Assembly: GCA_951799445.1 (NCBI GenBank)
Contig: OX637288.1
Coordinates: forward strand, 47,197,288-47,261,287
Reading direction: 5' to 3'
DNA from: Pseudisothecium myosuroides
Taxonomy: Eukaryota > Streptophyta > Bryopsida > Hypnales > Lembophyllaceae
DNA: 64,000 nucleotides
Shown here piece after piece: positions 32,472-45,175 of the stretch. Every line of letters starts with the position of its first letter. Position 1 is the stretch's first letter. Made by a program: the position numbers and the translations under genes. The notes beneath the pieces are model-generated. The model had not been told where the DNA came from and did no database searches. It was given only the letters and a program-made list of their open reading frames with translations.

Positions 32472-34965
32472 TGTCGTCTTCATTTTTTTGTTAGCTTTTC
32501 TTGTCTATTTGACTCTAGAGTGTAAACAGGGTTACTCTTATGTCTTGTTTCCACTTGCAAGTCTAATAGATGTGTAAATATTACTCAAGACTTGGAACGG
32601 TGGAATTCTCTAGATTTAAAAGAATCAATTTGCCATGATACGAAAAGGGTCAAATAGCCTAGGTAGCTCTTCCCGTAAAGAGTTGTCTTGCAGTTTTGGG
32701 ACTATAAGTCCAAAGGTCGAATTTCATTGTTTTCAGTTCATACCAAAGTTGTATGACTCACCTATGCACTTGTACTTTTGTGAATATAATTTTTTGCGAG
32801 TTTTTCAATCGTCAATTGTCTCTCTTGTCTGTGTTCTTGTGTCGAATTGGTGGAGTGAATCTGCCTGTGCTGTGCGAAGTTGTAATCGTCTAGTCAGCTG
32901 AGTGAATTGGCTGTGCGGTGGAGAAGTGAAGAAACGAGCAGGTCTATTTGAACGGAACGCGTAAGTTGACTGTGCTCCCTTGTATGTGTAATTCCCTGTG
33001 TGTGTGATTTGAGAATTTGAGTGGATTGTTTATTACTGAAGAATTCTCATACAGCTTGGTGTGTGCGTAAAGTTATCGTCTACTTGACTGAGTCTATGAA
33101 TTTGCGATAATGGACTGAATGTAGAATCTTGTCTAATCGATTATGTATTGTAATGTGAATTGCCGTGAATGCAATTGTTGAATAAAATATCTTTGTATGC
33201 ACTGGATGATATCCCGAGTCTATTAGACTGTTTGTTAAACTGTGAAACACATAGTGTGTTAGAGTTGGATTCTATGGGTCGAATTGACTGAATGAATTAG
33301 ATTCATTACAATTGTCTGTCCATTTGACTGTGAGTAATTTCGCAAGTATATTTGACGAGTTACCGATCTATTGAATGCTGTAATTTATTTGCTGAGTATA
33401 TGTCTAATTGACTGCTTGTTATTGTTGTGAGTACTCGATGTCAACTGGACTGCATAAAGAGAGTTTATACGGTGTATGAATCGAATTTCGGACTACGTCA
33501 AATTGATGTTGTACTAATTAGAGAATTGATCATAAGCAAATCAATTATGATAAAATTTGTGAATTCTAACTTGTGGTTGTGAAGTATCTGTGTTAACTCC
33601 GGAAGCTCAAGCATCGTCTACTCAACGCTGGAAAATTGATGAATTGGCCTGTTTGTGTGATGTCAATTTATAGTTAAATCTTGTGTATATGTGTGATTAG
33701 TTGTTTAAGTCTAATAGACGATGCTGTGTGAAGTTGTTTGACTGATGTGCATAAATACCCACTTGACGCAGTGATTGAATTTAATCTGGTCAATGTGCAT
33801 AATGCTGTGAATTGGTGAACTATTAGAGTCTAATTGACAGATAGAATTCAAGTATAATTTCAATCATAAGAATTCGTTCCAACCATGTGAATTAACCAAT
33901 TTGTTTGCAGAAGAAATACCGTCAAATTAATATTGTATCTTGAATGTTTTGATCATGTCTAGTATTATTGGAGTTTCTGGCAATTGTCTAATGGATGTGA
34001 GTCAGTCAATATGCATATAAAGTCGAGGAAATTGACCAGTTGAGAGTTCTAACGTAACTACTGCAACAGTGTGTTACTGCTCTAGTTGAAGTCCGAACCA
34101 AGTCTAATTGACGGGAAAACTGGTTAAGTCTAGTTACTGGTTCTAAATTGACTGAGTCTAGTTGCAAATTAAGGGAAGCTGTAAGGCAAATTGACAAAAT
34201 TCAATTGTAAACTGAATAGAAACTATTTACATTTGAAGTTTGTCATTGTGTCAAATCTCATATTGAGTAGATTTAGTTGTTGAGATTTGTTCTTGTGGTT
34301 GTTAGTTTGGTCCAATTGCAAGTTCTATAGTACTAGTCAAGTCGACCATGTAGCTTGTAGTTGGTAGCAAATTGACTATGCATTAGTGAATAGACCAAAT
34401 GGTGGCTATAGGTTCCATTTCTTTATGGTTTTGTTCATAAGTTATTAGCAAGTCAATTGACCTACAAGACATTGAGCAACTGGGTTGACGACAAGATTGT
34501 TCAAAGAAAAAGGGAAGAATTATTCTTTTCCTTCAATAATTAAGGAATCTTTGTGGAATTGCTAGAATAAGGAGAGAAAGAAAAGAAGATTGAATTCAAC
34601 ATACTTGCAAGTTATTTATATACTATTATTAAGTGGCTAGAGCATACATTCACAAAGACAAATTGACGTTCCCGGACAAATTGACTTGGTATTTGACGCG
34701 AGCCACACACTAGGCAGGACTGGGACGCCATACATTGTGTCTTATATTTAGCATTTGAATTTGGACTGTGAAAATTGACATTAGGAATATTTCCTTGGGT
34801 TGTTGTCTATAAATCAAACTACAAAACAAAATAAACAAGTATCCACAATACAAAACAAGTGATTTTAGTCATAAAACATCAGACTTATTGACCTTTCCTA
34901 GAGGAATTACCCCCCTATATTTATTTGTCTTGGGGTTTTGTCGAGTAGGCAAAATCTACATCACA
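32472..34965 (+). repeat. 3' long terminal repeat
   Basis: Same length and ends as the 5' LTR. Differences noticed, given as 5'/3' LTR positions: 16460/32535 T-C, 16809/32884 G-A, 16886/32961 A-G, 17902/33977 T-C and 18788/34863 C-T. All five are transitions. Confidence 0.97.
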
Positions 34966-34970
34966 GTACC
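34966..34970. repeat. 5-bp target site duplication (GTACC), right
   Basis: Matches 16392-16396. Confidence 0.95.
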
Positions 34971-36024
34971 ATGTAGATGATTAATTTGGAGCAAATATGG
35001 AATTTTTATTTTAGGTCAACAAATTTTAAAATAGGTTTGAAAGAATCTACGTGCCCAAAGCGTCTCATTCATACTACCTAATATATATTCACAAAGAAAA
35101 AAAAACCCTTGGGTGGACTCTTTGTTGATTGATAGAATGCTCCAAAGCTTTAATCCACACAAAGTTTTGGAAGTGAACATCTAAACACCCATGGAGAGGT
35201 CTAAGAGGACAAGTGAACCTAAAATTCACAAGGAATTTCAACATTATTTCCTAAGTGTTTAATCCTTTTCAAGTTGTTTTTTCTTCTATAAAACAAAGAA
35301 CATGGGCTTGTAATTATCCCCAATGAAGAATTTTTTTTCCTAACCATATAGATGTTTAAAGAGCTTGCTTATTAGTGTGCATACCAATTTTGAGAGTGAA
35401 ATTGCATAGGAGTGGTAAAATAATAACAAGAAAAATGTATATATTCTATTTTTAGTATGCTCTCCCTCCCCTCAATAATTGAGAAATTTGCATATAAGAG
35501 TTTTTTTGGATTGGAGGTAAAATGAACAACTAGGAATGGTGTTAGCACAATAAACTGCACTTTCTAAAATCTTAAATTCAAATGAAGATCTATCAAACTC
35601 ATTATACAATCCACATGCAATTGTTGAAATGCAATTATTTTCATGAGTAGAAATTGCAAATAACTCCAAATCAATTCTTGCATGTTTAAATTTTGAATGG
35701 TGGAAATGATGAAATCAGTTTAGTCATTCTATTGGGACCCTTTTCAAAGCAAATAGATAAGCATAACTTTTCAGATCTCAAATCAATTGAAATTGGCAAG
35801 TTTAATTCTTCCATTAATGGTACACATATGCCTTTGAAAACCTCTCAAAAATCAAACATCTACTGCTTTTCAATGAAAACCAGAAGTTTCCAAAAGTTAA
35901 CCTTTAATATTGCTTGTAAAATTCTTTAAAACTGCCAGAACAATTTAACTATCCACATGCAAACGAGCTCAAATTTTAGAGCAACCATATATGGTTGCTC
36001 AAGTTAGGAGTTAAAAAGATACCT
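34971..36024. other. AT-rich DNA right of the retrotransposon, no supported gene
   Basis: It continues the target DNA interrupted at GTACC. ORFs are at most 78 codons, with nothing recognised. Confidence 0.5.
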
Positions 36025-37735
36025 CAATATTGTTTGCTCGAATTTACTTCAATCAAATCCATAGAGCATTGATTTCAACATCAAATAGGATACACCAATA
36101 TCATGGTACATGTGCAAATTGACTTCAATCAAATCCACAAAGCGTTTGTACATACGATTTGTTTTGGGCATATTCTTACATTGTTGCCTACAAAACAAAC
36201 TTCAATCAAATTTACAAGTGATTTCAACATCCAATAGGACACACCAATATATTACATGTGCAAATTGACTTCAATTAAATCTACAAAACAAGTATACAAC
36301 TATACGTGAGATTTTGTCCAGCTTATTCTTTGCAATGCATTCTAATTAACAAATTGACTTCAATCAAATCCACAAAGTGTTTGTACAAACGATTTGTTTT
36401 TGGCATATTCTTTACACTATTGCTTACAAAACGGACTTCAATCAAATTTACAAGTGCATTCAACATCGAACAGGACACACCAACATATTACATGTGCAAA
36501 TTGACTTCAATTAAATCCACAATGCAACTCTACGTGAGATTTTTTCTAGTGTATTCTTTGCAATGCATTCTAACAAATTGACTTCAATTAAGTCTACAAC
36601 GCGTTTGGAAATTAATTTTTTCCAAGCATATTTTTTACAATGTTAGGTAAGAGATTTGGTTGTTGAAATATCAAAATTGTAGACTCAATCCTCTTTAATC
36701 AAATCTTTTCTTCAATGATGGTTTAGACTATCTTACACACTTGCATTGACTATAGCACATTTATTTCAAGGTAAAACTACTTGACTTACAATACATCTTT
36801 CATCTAAGTAGTTAATACTAATTGAAGATTCATCAAATATAACATAATTCAACTAGGCTAACTAGTTGAATATTACTTAGTTGATGGACTAAAGTAAAAT
36901 ACATCTTCGCCTTCATTTATAGCTACAAATGCAACAAAAATATTTTCAAGGTTAGAAAAGTTGATTTCTGTAAGTTTTGAAAGTTTAAAATAAGTTGAAA
37001 ATGTAACAAAAAGTCAACAAGAGATTCCTTGGTGATGGAAAACATGTCATACTATAAATAATAACTACAAGCCTTGATGATTTTCAAAGATGCCCTTGAT
37101 GCTCATTTTTCTATAACTAGCTAGATAAATGTTGGGTTTTAGCTGAGAAGTTGTTGAAAAGTGTTCTAATCATAGTTTTATAAATGAAAATTGAAAAAGA
37201 ATTTCTAATTACTTGTGTTGAAGTTTGATAGGATGTGTTAATCATTTTGATAAAGAAAAAATTGCTAATGATTTTTATTTATTATCTTAGAATTTTATCA
37301 CTTTTTGTGTTGTCATTTATGACTCCATTTAGTATTGAAAGTTTTTTTAAAAACCATTTGTTCTATGATTTTTAATTTTCACCATTTTTAATGATGCACT
37401 TTATAGGATGTTATCAACCACTTTTTGTGGAGAGTAACAAAGTCCCCTAGAAGATGATTCTACTAAGTTAGTCATATGATTTTGACTCTTGCAAGTCACT
37501 TGCTAAAAAACTGTTCAAAGTGTGATATTTATAGGATTGTAAATAAATAGTAAAAAGAACTCTAAACTTTGTTCTTTAAAAGAGTGAATATATATCTATA
37601 TATCTACAAATAGATTGTTTAAAGGTTTAAATTGTTCTATTTTCTAAAAACTTGTCAATGATTTTTTAATATTATATTTACTTCACTACTTTTCTAGATT
37701 ATTAACTCAAACTACATGCTTTTCAAATTGAAATA
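36025..37735 (-). repeat. Right arm of the ~2-kb inverted repeat pair
   Basis: Reverse complement of 11031-13032. It has about three tandem units (landmark near 36090, 36235 and 36475) against four on the left, and several small indels, so the pair is old. The outer part (from about 37440) is also directly repeated at 52.2 kb and continues there, so the family extends beyond this arm. Confidence 0.6.
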
Positions 37736-39228
37736 ATGGTGAGGATAAATGTACAATACAACCAGGCATTGCTTTTTCTTTCCACGCCAAGAAGGTATTA
37801 TGCCTTTACTAGATACCTTGGAGGAACTCTTTAGTTAGTGGAAGGATTAGGATTGGTTGAAAAGCCATATCAAACAATTTTATAGATGAAAGGGGTCCTC
37901 TTTTCAAGGATGCAAAATGGATCCTTGCCTCAATGGTAAGTAATAGTATTCTATGTTCTCAACTTGCTAAAAACATTGCCAAAGTAAATGTGCTAAGAAT
38001 TCAAGTTTACCACTATAGTATTCAACAATGTTCAAGATATTTTTGAGTTTTACCGACTATTTTCCTTTAATTTTTATATTGAACCATTTTTCCAAATATC
38101 GATTGTAGTTATTTTTTCTATTTTTGTACACTAATAAAAAATTATAGATTTTTGCACTAATTTTTTTTTGCCAATGTTTATAAATTGCAACTAGTTTTTT
38201 TTCCCAATTTCACCGGCTAACTCTAAACTAGACATTTTTTTGTACATTGTTACTCAGTGACATCTATTGTATTTAGTATGATGAGTACTTTGCAAATGCC
38301 CATCATTAAAAGTTAACTTGAACTTTACTATAAAACAACGAAATTGACATTTCAATCAACAAATCCAATCTACTGTACAGTGACTAACAAATCTGAAATG
38401 TTTTCAGTCAAACAACTAGACCAAAAGCATCAATGGACAACGTCCAAAAGTAGATATACGAAAGTTGTAGTGTGTGACTGCTTACACGTTACCATGGAAG
38501 TTTGAAGTAAAATTTAATTGCAATTTGAAAGAAAATGAATTTCAAAGTTAGACATGTCTAAAACTCAATTTTGTTCACCGTGATTTGGAATTACTTTATC
38601 TTTTGTCAATTTTTCCTATCTCTGAAATTTTTTTTTAATGTTGGTATATATCATTTCAAATTGTTGTACACAAAAATTGAAGGAAATTGACATTTATAGA
38701 AATCTAAATATCAAGAATTTGACAGACATACAAATGATGTTGGTTCTCACAATTTTGAATTTTTTTTTGAATTGAGAGCATGAGATTGCATTAGCCAATT
38801 GTAAAGAGAGTATATGGTGCAACATGGATCATTGCTATATCTTAATGGCCTTGCATTTGAAATATTTGTTTAAATAGACAATGCATTTAATTTATATTTT
38901 ACAGCCATATAATGCATTTTTAGGTTCAATTTCTTGTTTGAATATTAGAGCTTATAATGCACATAATTGATCGAAATATTCAAAAAAATTCAATTATCAT
39001 GGTCTGTTTCATCAAAAAACCTGAAAATTGCCAAAAATTACATCAAGTGACCTTTATAAATTTTTTAGTTTTGCATAACAAAATTGCATGGCTGAAAACA
39101 ATGATAAATCCTAAATAAATGATCTAAGGGCTTCAGAGAGGGCTAAAGGTCTTGACTATGGAGGCTTTTGCCTCGAAGCAAAAGGCCATTTCGTCTAGAA
39201 GATGCGTCTGTAACTCGCCAGTTTCAGC
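37736..39228. other. AT-rich DNA; first part is a repeat shared with 52.5-53.3 kb
   Basis: About 37740-38290 matches 52480-53330 in the same orientation (shared AAAGCCATATCAAACAATTT and TTGAACCATTTTTC blocks). The copy here lacks the MITE inserted at 52922. No gene was recognised. Confidence 0.5.
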
Positions 39229-39232
39229 TTAA

Positions 39233-40210
39233 CCCTCCATCGCCTAAGGGGACAAAAAGTGTCCTCACACAGTCTGGTAGTCCAATTCAAAGTATTGTCA
39301 CTTTTGCATCAAATATCTAAATTCAATAAAACTTGTTGGAAAAGTTGCATATACTAGTCTTGTTTGTGTGGTAAAATTTTCAAATCAATCTAAGATGTAA
39401 TGATTTTTTGGGAGCCGATCAAAGTTCACAGGTTCAATTAGGGTTCACCAAACTACATTTGATGGCTGCAACTTCGGGGGCTTGTATCTTTTTCATGCAA
39501 TGTTTGTTTTCAATAAAATTTGTTGTGTTATGTTTTACTTGAAGTCTAATTATCGTGGTAAAATTTTCATGTCAATCCAAGTTGTTTTGAATGTTTGGGA
39601 GCAATTCAAAGTTCAAAATCCAGACATTTTTGCATTACAATGAACTTCGGAGGCTTATAACTTCTTCATATATACAAGGTCCATTTTCAATAATATTTGT
39701 TGGAAAAGTTGTGCATACTAGTCTAGTTTTTGTAATTAAATCTTCATATCAATCCAAGAAGTTATTAGTGAACCGAGAAGCATTTTAGTAGAAGGAGGTT
39801 CAGTCATAGATGTATTTTTTGCAACCTTTTTTGCTATTTTTTGACATTTCAAAGTCATTTTGCAAACACAATGACCCAATTGAATGAAATTTTTTTCACC
39901 AATGTGTTTGTATGTCAGTTTCAAAGAACTTTATAGTTCAAAGTTTTTTCATTTGAGTAGGTTTAGAAATCGAATTTCACCTCCAAATGTGTTTTTAGAA
40001 AAATGTCAGCATCTTTTTTCAACACTAAAACATTGTAATCTTGCAATCTATGCGGTCAAATTACTTCAAATTTGATCCACATCATCTACAGCATACACAC
40101 TACAAGATTATACGGTTGAGATTTTGATACCTTAGTGAAACAGTTTAGACTTATAAGGCTTGAAAAGCAAGGATGCTTTGAGACACGTTTGGGCCTTAGG
40201 CGATGAAGGG
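39233..40210. mobile_element. TTAA-flanked TIR element, 978 bp
   Basis: Terminal inverted repeats CCCTCCATCGCCTAAGG and CCTTAGGCGATGAAGGG are bordered by TTAA on both sides (39229-39232 and 40211-40214). The interior has degenerate repeats (two blocks with GTTGGAAAAGTTG..CATACTAGTCT) and no transposase. TTAA plus CCC ends is the arrangement known for piggyBac-type elements, but a PIF/Harbinger relative cannot be excluded. Confidence 0.65.
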
Positions 40211-40214
40211 TTAA

Positions 40215-41021
40215 AGTGGTTTCGGTAAATTCATAGTTTTGGGTAGATGCAAATCGAACTTCCCAGATTCCTCTGAAAATAACACATCCGGTATCTCCCC
40301 AGTTGTGCTCGGACGTGAATTTGGTAAGACCCAATTTCTGCCTGGAAACAAATTGTCCGTCTTCCATTAGAGAAAATGTGAGGCCACTGGAGGGCTACTC
40401 CACGAAAGGCAAAGGGATCTGAAGATGATTTTAATTTGTACTTTTGAAGGTACATGGACGTTTTCTCCTAATTTTTCAAAGCAATGGAATGGAAACAGAC
40501 CGCAGGAAACCATAGCATGGGGCCTAGTTAAGTTTCGTGGCACGGTTATCACGAGTGCGTTAGTGTCAAGCGTTACCCCTTCCGACAAAGGTGGCCCGGA
40601 AGGCTCCAAGGCCCAACTAAATTCTTGGAGGATTATAATAGTATTTTTTGTTTTGAGTTGTTTAATGTGGATTATTGTGATAACCTGTCTGAAATAGGAA
40701 GAATATTCGAGAAAGTTTAAATTGTTTATTGTTGATCCTTCTTTAAATATTCTTGTTCTCTGTTTACCAATATATTTATTTATACTGAACATGAAAGTAT
40801 TGGGGTCATTACTGTGAGGTACATATTTTGGGTTCAATTTTTTTATATTCATGCGTTGACAATTATTACATTAACTTAGGCTGATGTACATAAAAATCAA
40901 TTACCAAAACTTTGCCAAGGAGAGAAGGCTGTAACACAATTTTATTTAACATGAACAATAAAATCAACATGAATGGCAATTGATGTTTATGAATATAGTC
41001 CTTGTTTTGTACTCTAAGTTT
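40215..41021. other. Intergenic DNA with a 90-codon ORF and a segment shared with 46.4 kb
   Basis: A plus-strand ORF (40425-40697) ends with a strongly hydrophobic stretch (IIIVFFVLSCLMWIIVITCL) that could span a membrane, but no family is recognised and it may be chance. The part at about 40720-40910 resembles 46360-46540 in the same orientation. Both lie about 100 bp before a CACTA end. Confidence 0.35.
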
Positions 41022-43271
41022 CATTACTAGAAAAGGGGGCCCTAATCAACAGAAAATCAATGCACTTACGTTGATTACAACAAAAAAAAATTGAGCTCTA
41101 TTGATTTGGCTGTCCTCCAAACATCAATCAATATGATTTGGTTGATTTGAACAAAAAAAAAATTTGCTCAGTTGATTCGGCAATCCTCTCAACATCATTT
41201 TCATTTTTCCACATATTGTAATACTAAGATAGGGTCGGCCAAAAATAATTATTTAAAAGTATGCCAAAAAATAAATAAAATGAATAAGAAAAAATGTCAA
41301 ATTCAACAAAAAATTAAATAATCAAAATTTTGTAAAAAATAAAAATGTCCAATATTAGCGGAAAAGTCCAAAATAAAGTCCAATGACCATCTAAAATCAA
41401 GATATTCTATATGGCAAGGTGATGGACTTATGGTGACTTCCAAAAATAATTGGCTATTATATAAATTGTTTTAATAAACTAAGAAATTGAAAATATTAAG
41501 AGAAATTTTGACATGTTGTATAAAAGGGATTCTACCTTTATATACAATTTCACTTAGAATGGATTATATTTAGACTTATTATTATTTGAATGAAATTTTT
41601 ATGGAAAAATAATTTTTTTGTGAAAAGTCAAAATGTCTCATTTCTTTTTATAGGAAGAATGTGCATCTTGACTTGAATCACATACTACAAGATCCACGAA
41701 TATTGGATTTTTATTGATTGATATCTTATTGATTAAAATTTGACTTTTTAATTTTTCACTCCATAAATTGCAAATATGTTTTTGATATACATAGTTATTT
41801 GAAGTTATTTTGAATTTTTATTGTATTTTTTTGCAATCTATGGAATGAAAAATAAAAAAGTAAAAATTTTGAGGTCAAATTTTAATCAATAAGATTTCAA
41901 TCCATAAAATTCAATCAATAAAAATTTAAAATTCATGGAACTTATAATATGTAATTCTAGTCAAGATGTATATTCATCCTATAAAAATAAATGAGACATT
42001 TTGACTTTTCACAAAAAAATTATTTTTACATAAAAATTTCATTCAAATAATAATAGGTCTAAATATAGTCCATTCTATGTGAAATTGTAGAATCCCTTTT
42101 GTACAACAATATGCCCAATTTTCACTTCACAATTCTAGTTTCTCAATTTATGAGAGCAATTTATATAGTGGCCCCAGGAGTCACCATTTTTCATTGACAT
42201 TTAGGAAAAATGATAGTCGAGAGGTTGTTTTTATAATGTAATCCATTGTTCATCATGAATTATCAAAGAATATGGGATAATTTGAAGATGAGAGCTTGAC
42301 CTTTCATTGTCAAAATGTAGGAATTGTGTACAAAGTAGAATTTCAAACCTCATTTTGGCATAGTAGAATATCTTTTTCAAAGCACTTTGAACTAAAAAAA
42401 GTTGTGAAATCAAGCCAAATTTCATCTCTAAAAAACCGTTTGATGTTTCAAGCCTCCAATCAAAAGTTATGGACAAATTTCAAAGTGGGTGTTTGAAATT
42501 GTCAAAAAAAATGTCCCTTCCAACCCCTCTCTCAAATTTGTCCATAACTTTTAATTGGAGGCTTGAAATCTGAAACGGATTTTTGGAGATGAAATTTAGA
42601 TTCATTTTCTACAATAACTTAGTCCAAAGTTTTTTGAAAAAAGTAATTCTACAATGCCTAAATGAGGTCTGAAATTCTACTAAAACTACAATTCCTACTT
42701 TTGACTTAAGTATGAGCGGTTGAGCTCCAACTATTCCTCACTCTTTACAAATCCCATATGGGTTGTCCTACCTCCTACCACCTCACTTGTATAAAGGCCT
42801 TGTCTTCCCCTCTCTTCAAACACCAAGGTAAGCTACATTCAAAGTTAAATTGGAATATATGTTGAATTATTGGGAATGTAGTGGTGAATTTTGGCATTCA
42901 AAGCTCTATAGTAGTATATACTTATTTAATTAATTTGAATATAATGTTGGATTTTTTAAAGTTAAATTTTAAATTTAAGAATTTAATTTGGAAACTTTAA
43001 TTAATTATTTAATATCAATTTGTTGATTGCTGATGTGGCAATTTAATCCGTTTGGCCGTTCTAGTGACGTGGCAAGTTCAACCTATGTGGCAGCTTACGT
43101 GGCAAATTATTCAATAATAATAATAATTTTTTCACTGTGACCGAATCAAGATATAAAATCAACATAGAAGTGTTGATTTTTGTCCGAATCAAAATGTCCT
43201 AATCCACTGTCCAAAATAACATATATTTTTTGATTTTCTTGTTGAATCGGACACTAAATTTTCTAGTACTA
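41022..43271 (+). mobile_element. Non-autonomous CACTA element A, 2.25 kb
   Basis: Left end CATTACTAGAAAAGGGGGCC and right end AAATTTTCTAGTACTA are slightly mutated CACTACTAGAAAA-type CACTA termini. The whole element recurs in reverse complement as element B (46631-48879). Inside are two foldbacks in a row (about 41450-42165 and 42230-42800). It has no transposase; the 66-81-codon ORFs inside are shadows of the foldback. I saw no matching 3-bp flanks (TTT and GTA). Confidence 0.75.
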
Positions 43272-43717
43272 GTACTTCAAGAAGAATTGCGTTTCATCAA
43301 AGAGCTTGGTTGACATGTAGCCACATTTATCACAAATATGTTCATACTTTGGTGCAAGCACATTGGTGTGTTGCTCTAGACTATCTCATTAGGAACTTTA
43401 TCACAAAGGGCTCTGAATTCAGTGTAGTTGATTTTATTTTTATTTTATTTTATTTTATTTTATTTGACTGACTAAATAAGGAGAAAATTCAAGCAACGGA
43501 CATTATGAGTGTGACTAACTTACTCACTAGTTGACTAGAGGTCATCTACAGATAAAACGTGAACCCTAGTACCTGTTGAATATAGAATCCAAATGATGCT
43601 TCTCTTGGTGCATGGACTTCTCTTTGGGTTGCTAACAAGAATATGTAATTCTATTTTCCATTATTATTAACAATGCATAGATTGATGGTGTGGGGCAATT
43701 TGATTGAAATAGTTGGG
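43272..43717. other. Spacer with TTTTA microsatellite (43430-43465)
   Basis: An imperfect (TTTTA)n run, then sequence leading into the BAH pseudogene exon. No separate gene. Confidence 0.5.
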
Positions 43718-44562
43718 TATACCGTGGTGATTCAAAGCGAGGATCCAAATAGACCTTACATTGCCATGGTAGAGGGAATCAAGAGCAATAGCATGCATGT
43801 ACGTTGATTCTACTATCTTAAGGAATCCAAGACTGGAAGGAAGGAGTTTCACGGTAAGAAGGAATTGTTCCTATCAGACCACTTTGACAACCAAAGTTTG
43901 GACACAATTGAATGCCACTACAAAGTTCATTCTTTCGACACTTACAAGAATCTAGAGGTAGGCGTTGAGGACTACATTTCTCGTTACGACTACCATGCGA
44001 CCTCTAGCACTGTGACTCCTTCTTTCGACACTTACAAGAAGCTAGAGGTAGGCGTTGAGGATTACAGTTCTCGTTACGACTACCATGCGACCTCTGGCAC
44101 TGTGACTCCTCATGAAGTTCATGACATTGCCATGTACGCCTCCACTTCTCTTTGAACCCGGATAAACCATTTGTTAGCTTTAAAATATATTTCATTGTCC
44201 AAGAGCTTCGGGTATAATTCTATTTAGTTTTTCCTAGGTGGACGAGCAAATCGGACGGTTTGGGCGGACAGTCCGTCTTATGTGACAACTATGGTTGTAA
44301 GTTGTACCAAGTTTTCTCCTCTCCAACCCCCACATTGACATTCCAATTGCCTAATCCCGAAATCCTAAATCCTTTCCAAACCAAGATTCCAATCAGGAGG
44401 TGAAAAAATTCCGATGAACTCCCATCTCCTTAAATCCAATTCGGAAAGAAAATGCGTACCCGCTCGATAGAGTCAGTTGATGAGCACGTCGCCTCATAAG
44501 TTGAGGAAGTAGATGGTCGAGGTTGCCACCGACATTTTGCACCAACAGAAGTGTCCGCATGC

Positions 44563-44890
44563 CACTACTACAAAATTCAGTGTCCTATTCAACAAAAAAA
44601 TCAAAAAATATATGTTATTTTGGACAGTGGATTAGGACATTTTGATTCGGACAATAATCAACACTTCTATGTTGATTTTATATCTTGATTCGGTCACAGT
44701 GAAAAAATTATTATTATTATTCAATAATTTGCCACGTAAGCTGCCACATAGGCTGAACTTGCCACACAGGCAAGACTGCCACGTCACTAGAACGGCCAAA
44801 CAGATTAGATTGCCATGTCAGCAATCAACAAATTGATATTAAATAATTAATTAAAGTTTCCAAATTAAATTCATAAATTTAAAATTCTAT
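44563..44890 (+). mobile_element. Truncated CACTA terminus (copy C)
   Basis: Starts CACTACTACAAAATTCAGTG and matches the first ~330 bp of element B, then the similarity stops. It sits in the first intron of the BAH-PHD pseudogene. It could be a solo end left by a deletion. Confidence 0.7.
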
Positions 44891-45032
44891 TTAGTTTTTC
44901 TTCTATGAAGATTTATTTCAACCGCTGTGGATACTTGGATCTGAAGAAGATCTAAATGGATTGGTTTATGAATGTGCTGTTGCAGGTATTGCTTGTCCCA
45001 TGTGCCATATAACCCTGACCTTGAGATGCTAG

Positions 45033-45175
45033 CACTAATAGAAATTAGGCTATAAATGACTTGTCCGAAATGGCTGTAGCAGTCATTGTTGCAATCATTT
45101 CGGACAACAATGACTGCAAAATGACTGCTACAATCATTTCAGACAAGTCATATAAGACACTATTTTCTACTAGTA
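45033..45175. mobile_element. 143-bp CACTA-type MITE inside the PHD exon
   Basis: Ends CACTAATAGAAATTAG and its mutated partner ATTTTCTACTAGTA; flanks are TAG and TGG, a near-matching 3-bp duplication. The arms (GACTTGTC.GAAATG, GTAGCAGTCAT) pair closely. Coding similarity to a PHD finger stops at its left edge and resumes at its right edge. Confidence 0.8.

Larger units (their letters stand above)
16397..34965 (+). mobile_element. Complete young Ty3/gypsy LTR retrotransposon, 18.6 kb, with post-pol ORF module
   Basis: Order: 5' LTR (16397-18890), primer binding site, two short leader ORFs, one intact Gag-Pol ORF (20544-27014), a PPT-like sequence, a poly-A run, 2.6 kb of noncoding DNA, three further ORFs (29624-32439), PPT, and 3' LTR (32472-34965). 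Both LTRs are 2,494 bp, start TG and end CA, and differ at only the five positions I noticed, all transitions. GTACC is duplicated at both ends. The domain order PR-RT-RNaseH-IN, lack of a chromodomain, an Asp-tRNA-like primer site and an extra reading frame in the env position place it in or near the plant Athila/Tat (OTA) group. No second RNase H domain is seen, which argues against a typical Tat element. All main ORFs are open, so it inserted recently and may be able to move. Confidence 0.97.

Noticed and set aside
37736..39228. Possible gene between repeats
   Set aside because: Only very AT-rich short frames, and half of it is a dispersed repeat.
42231..42496. Overlapping ORFs repeated at 47406-47671 as conserved genes
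   Set aside because: They are both strands of the CACTA-internal foldback; conservation is explained by element duplication.
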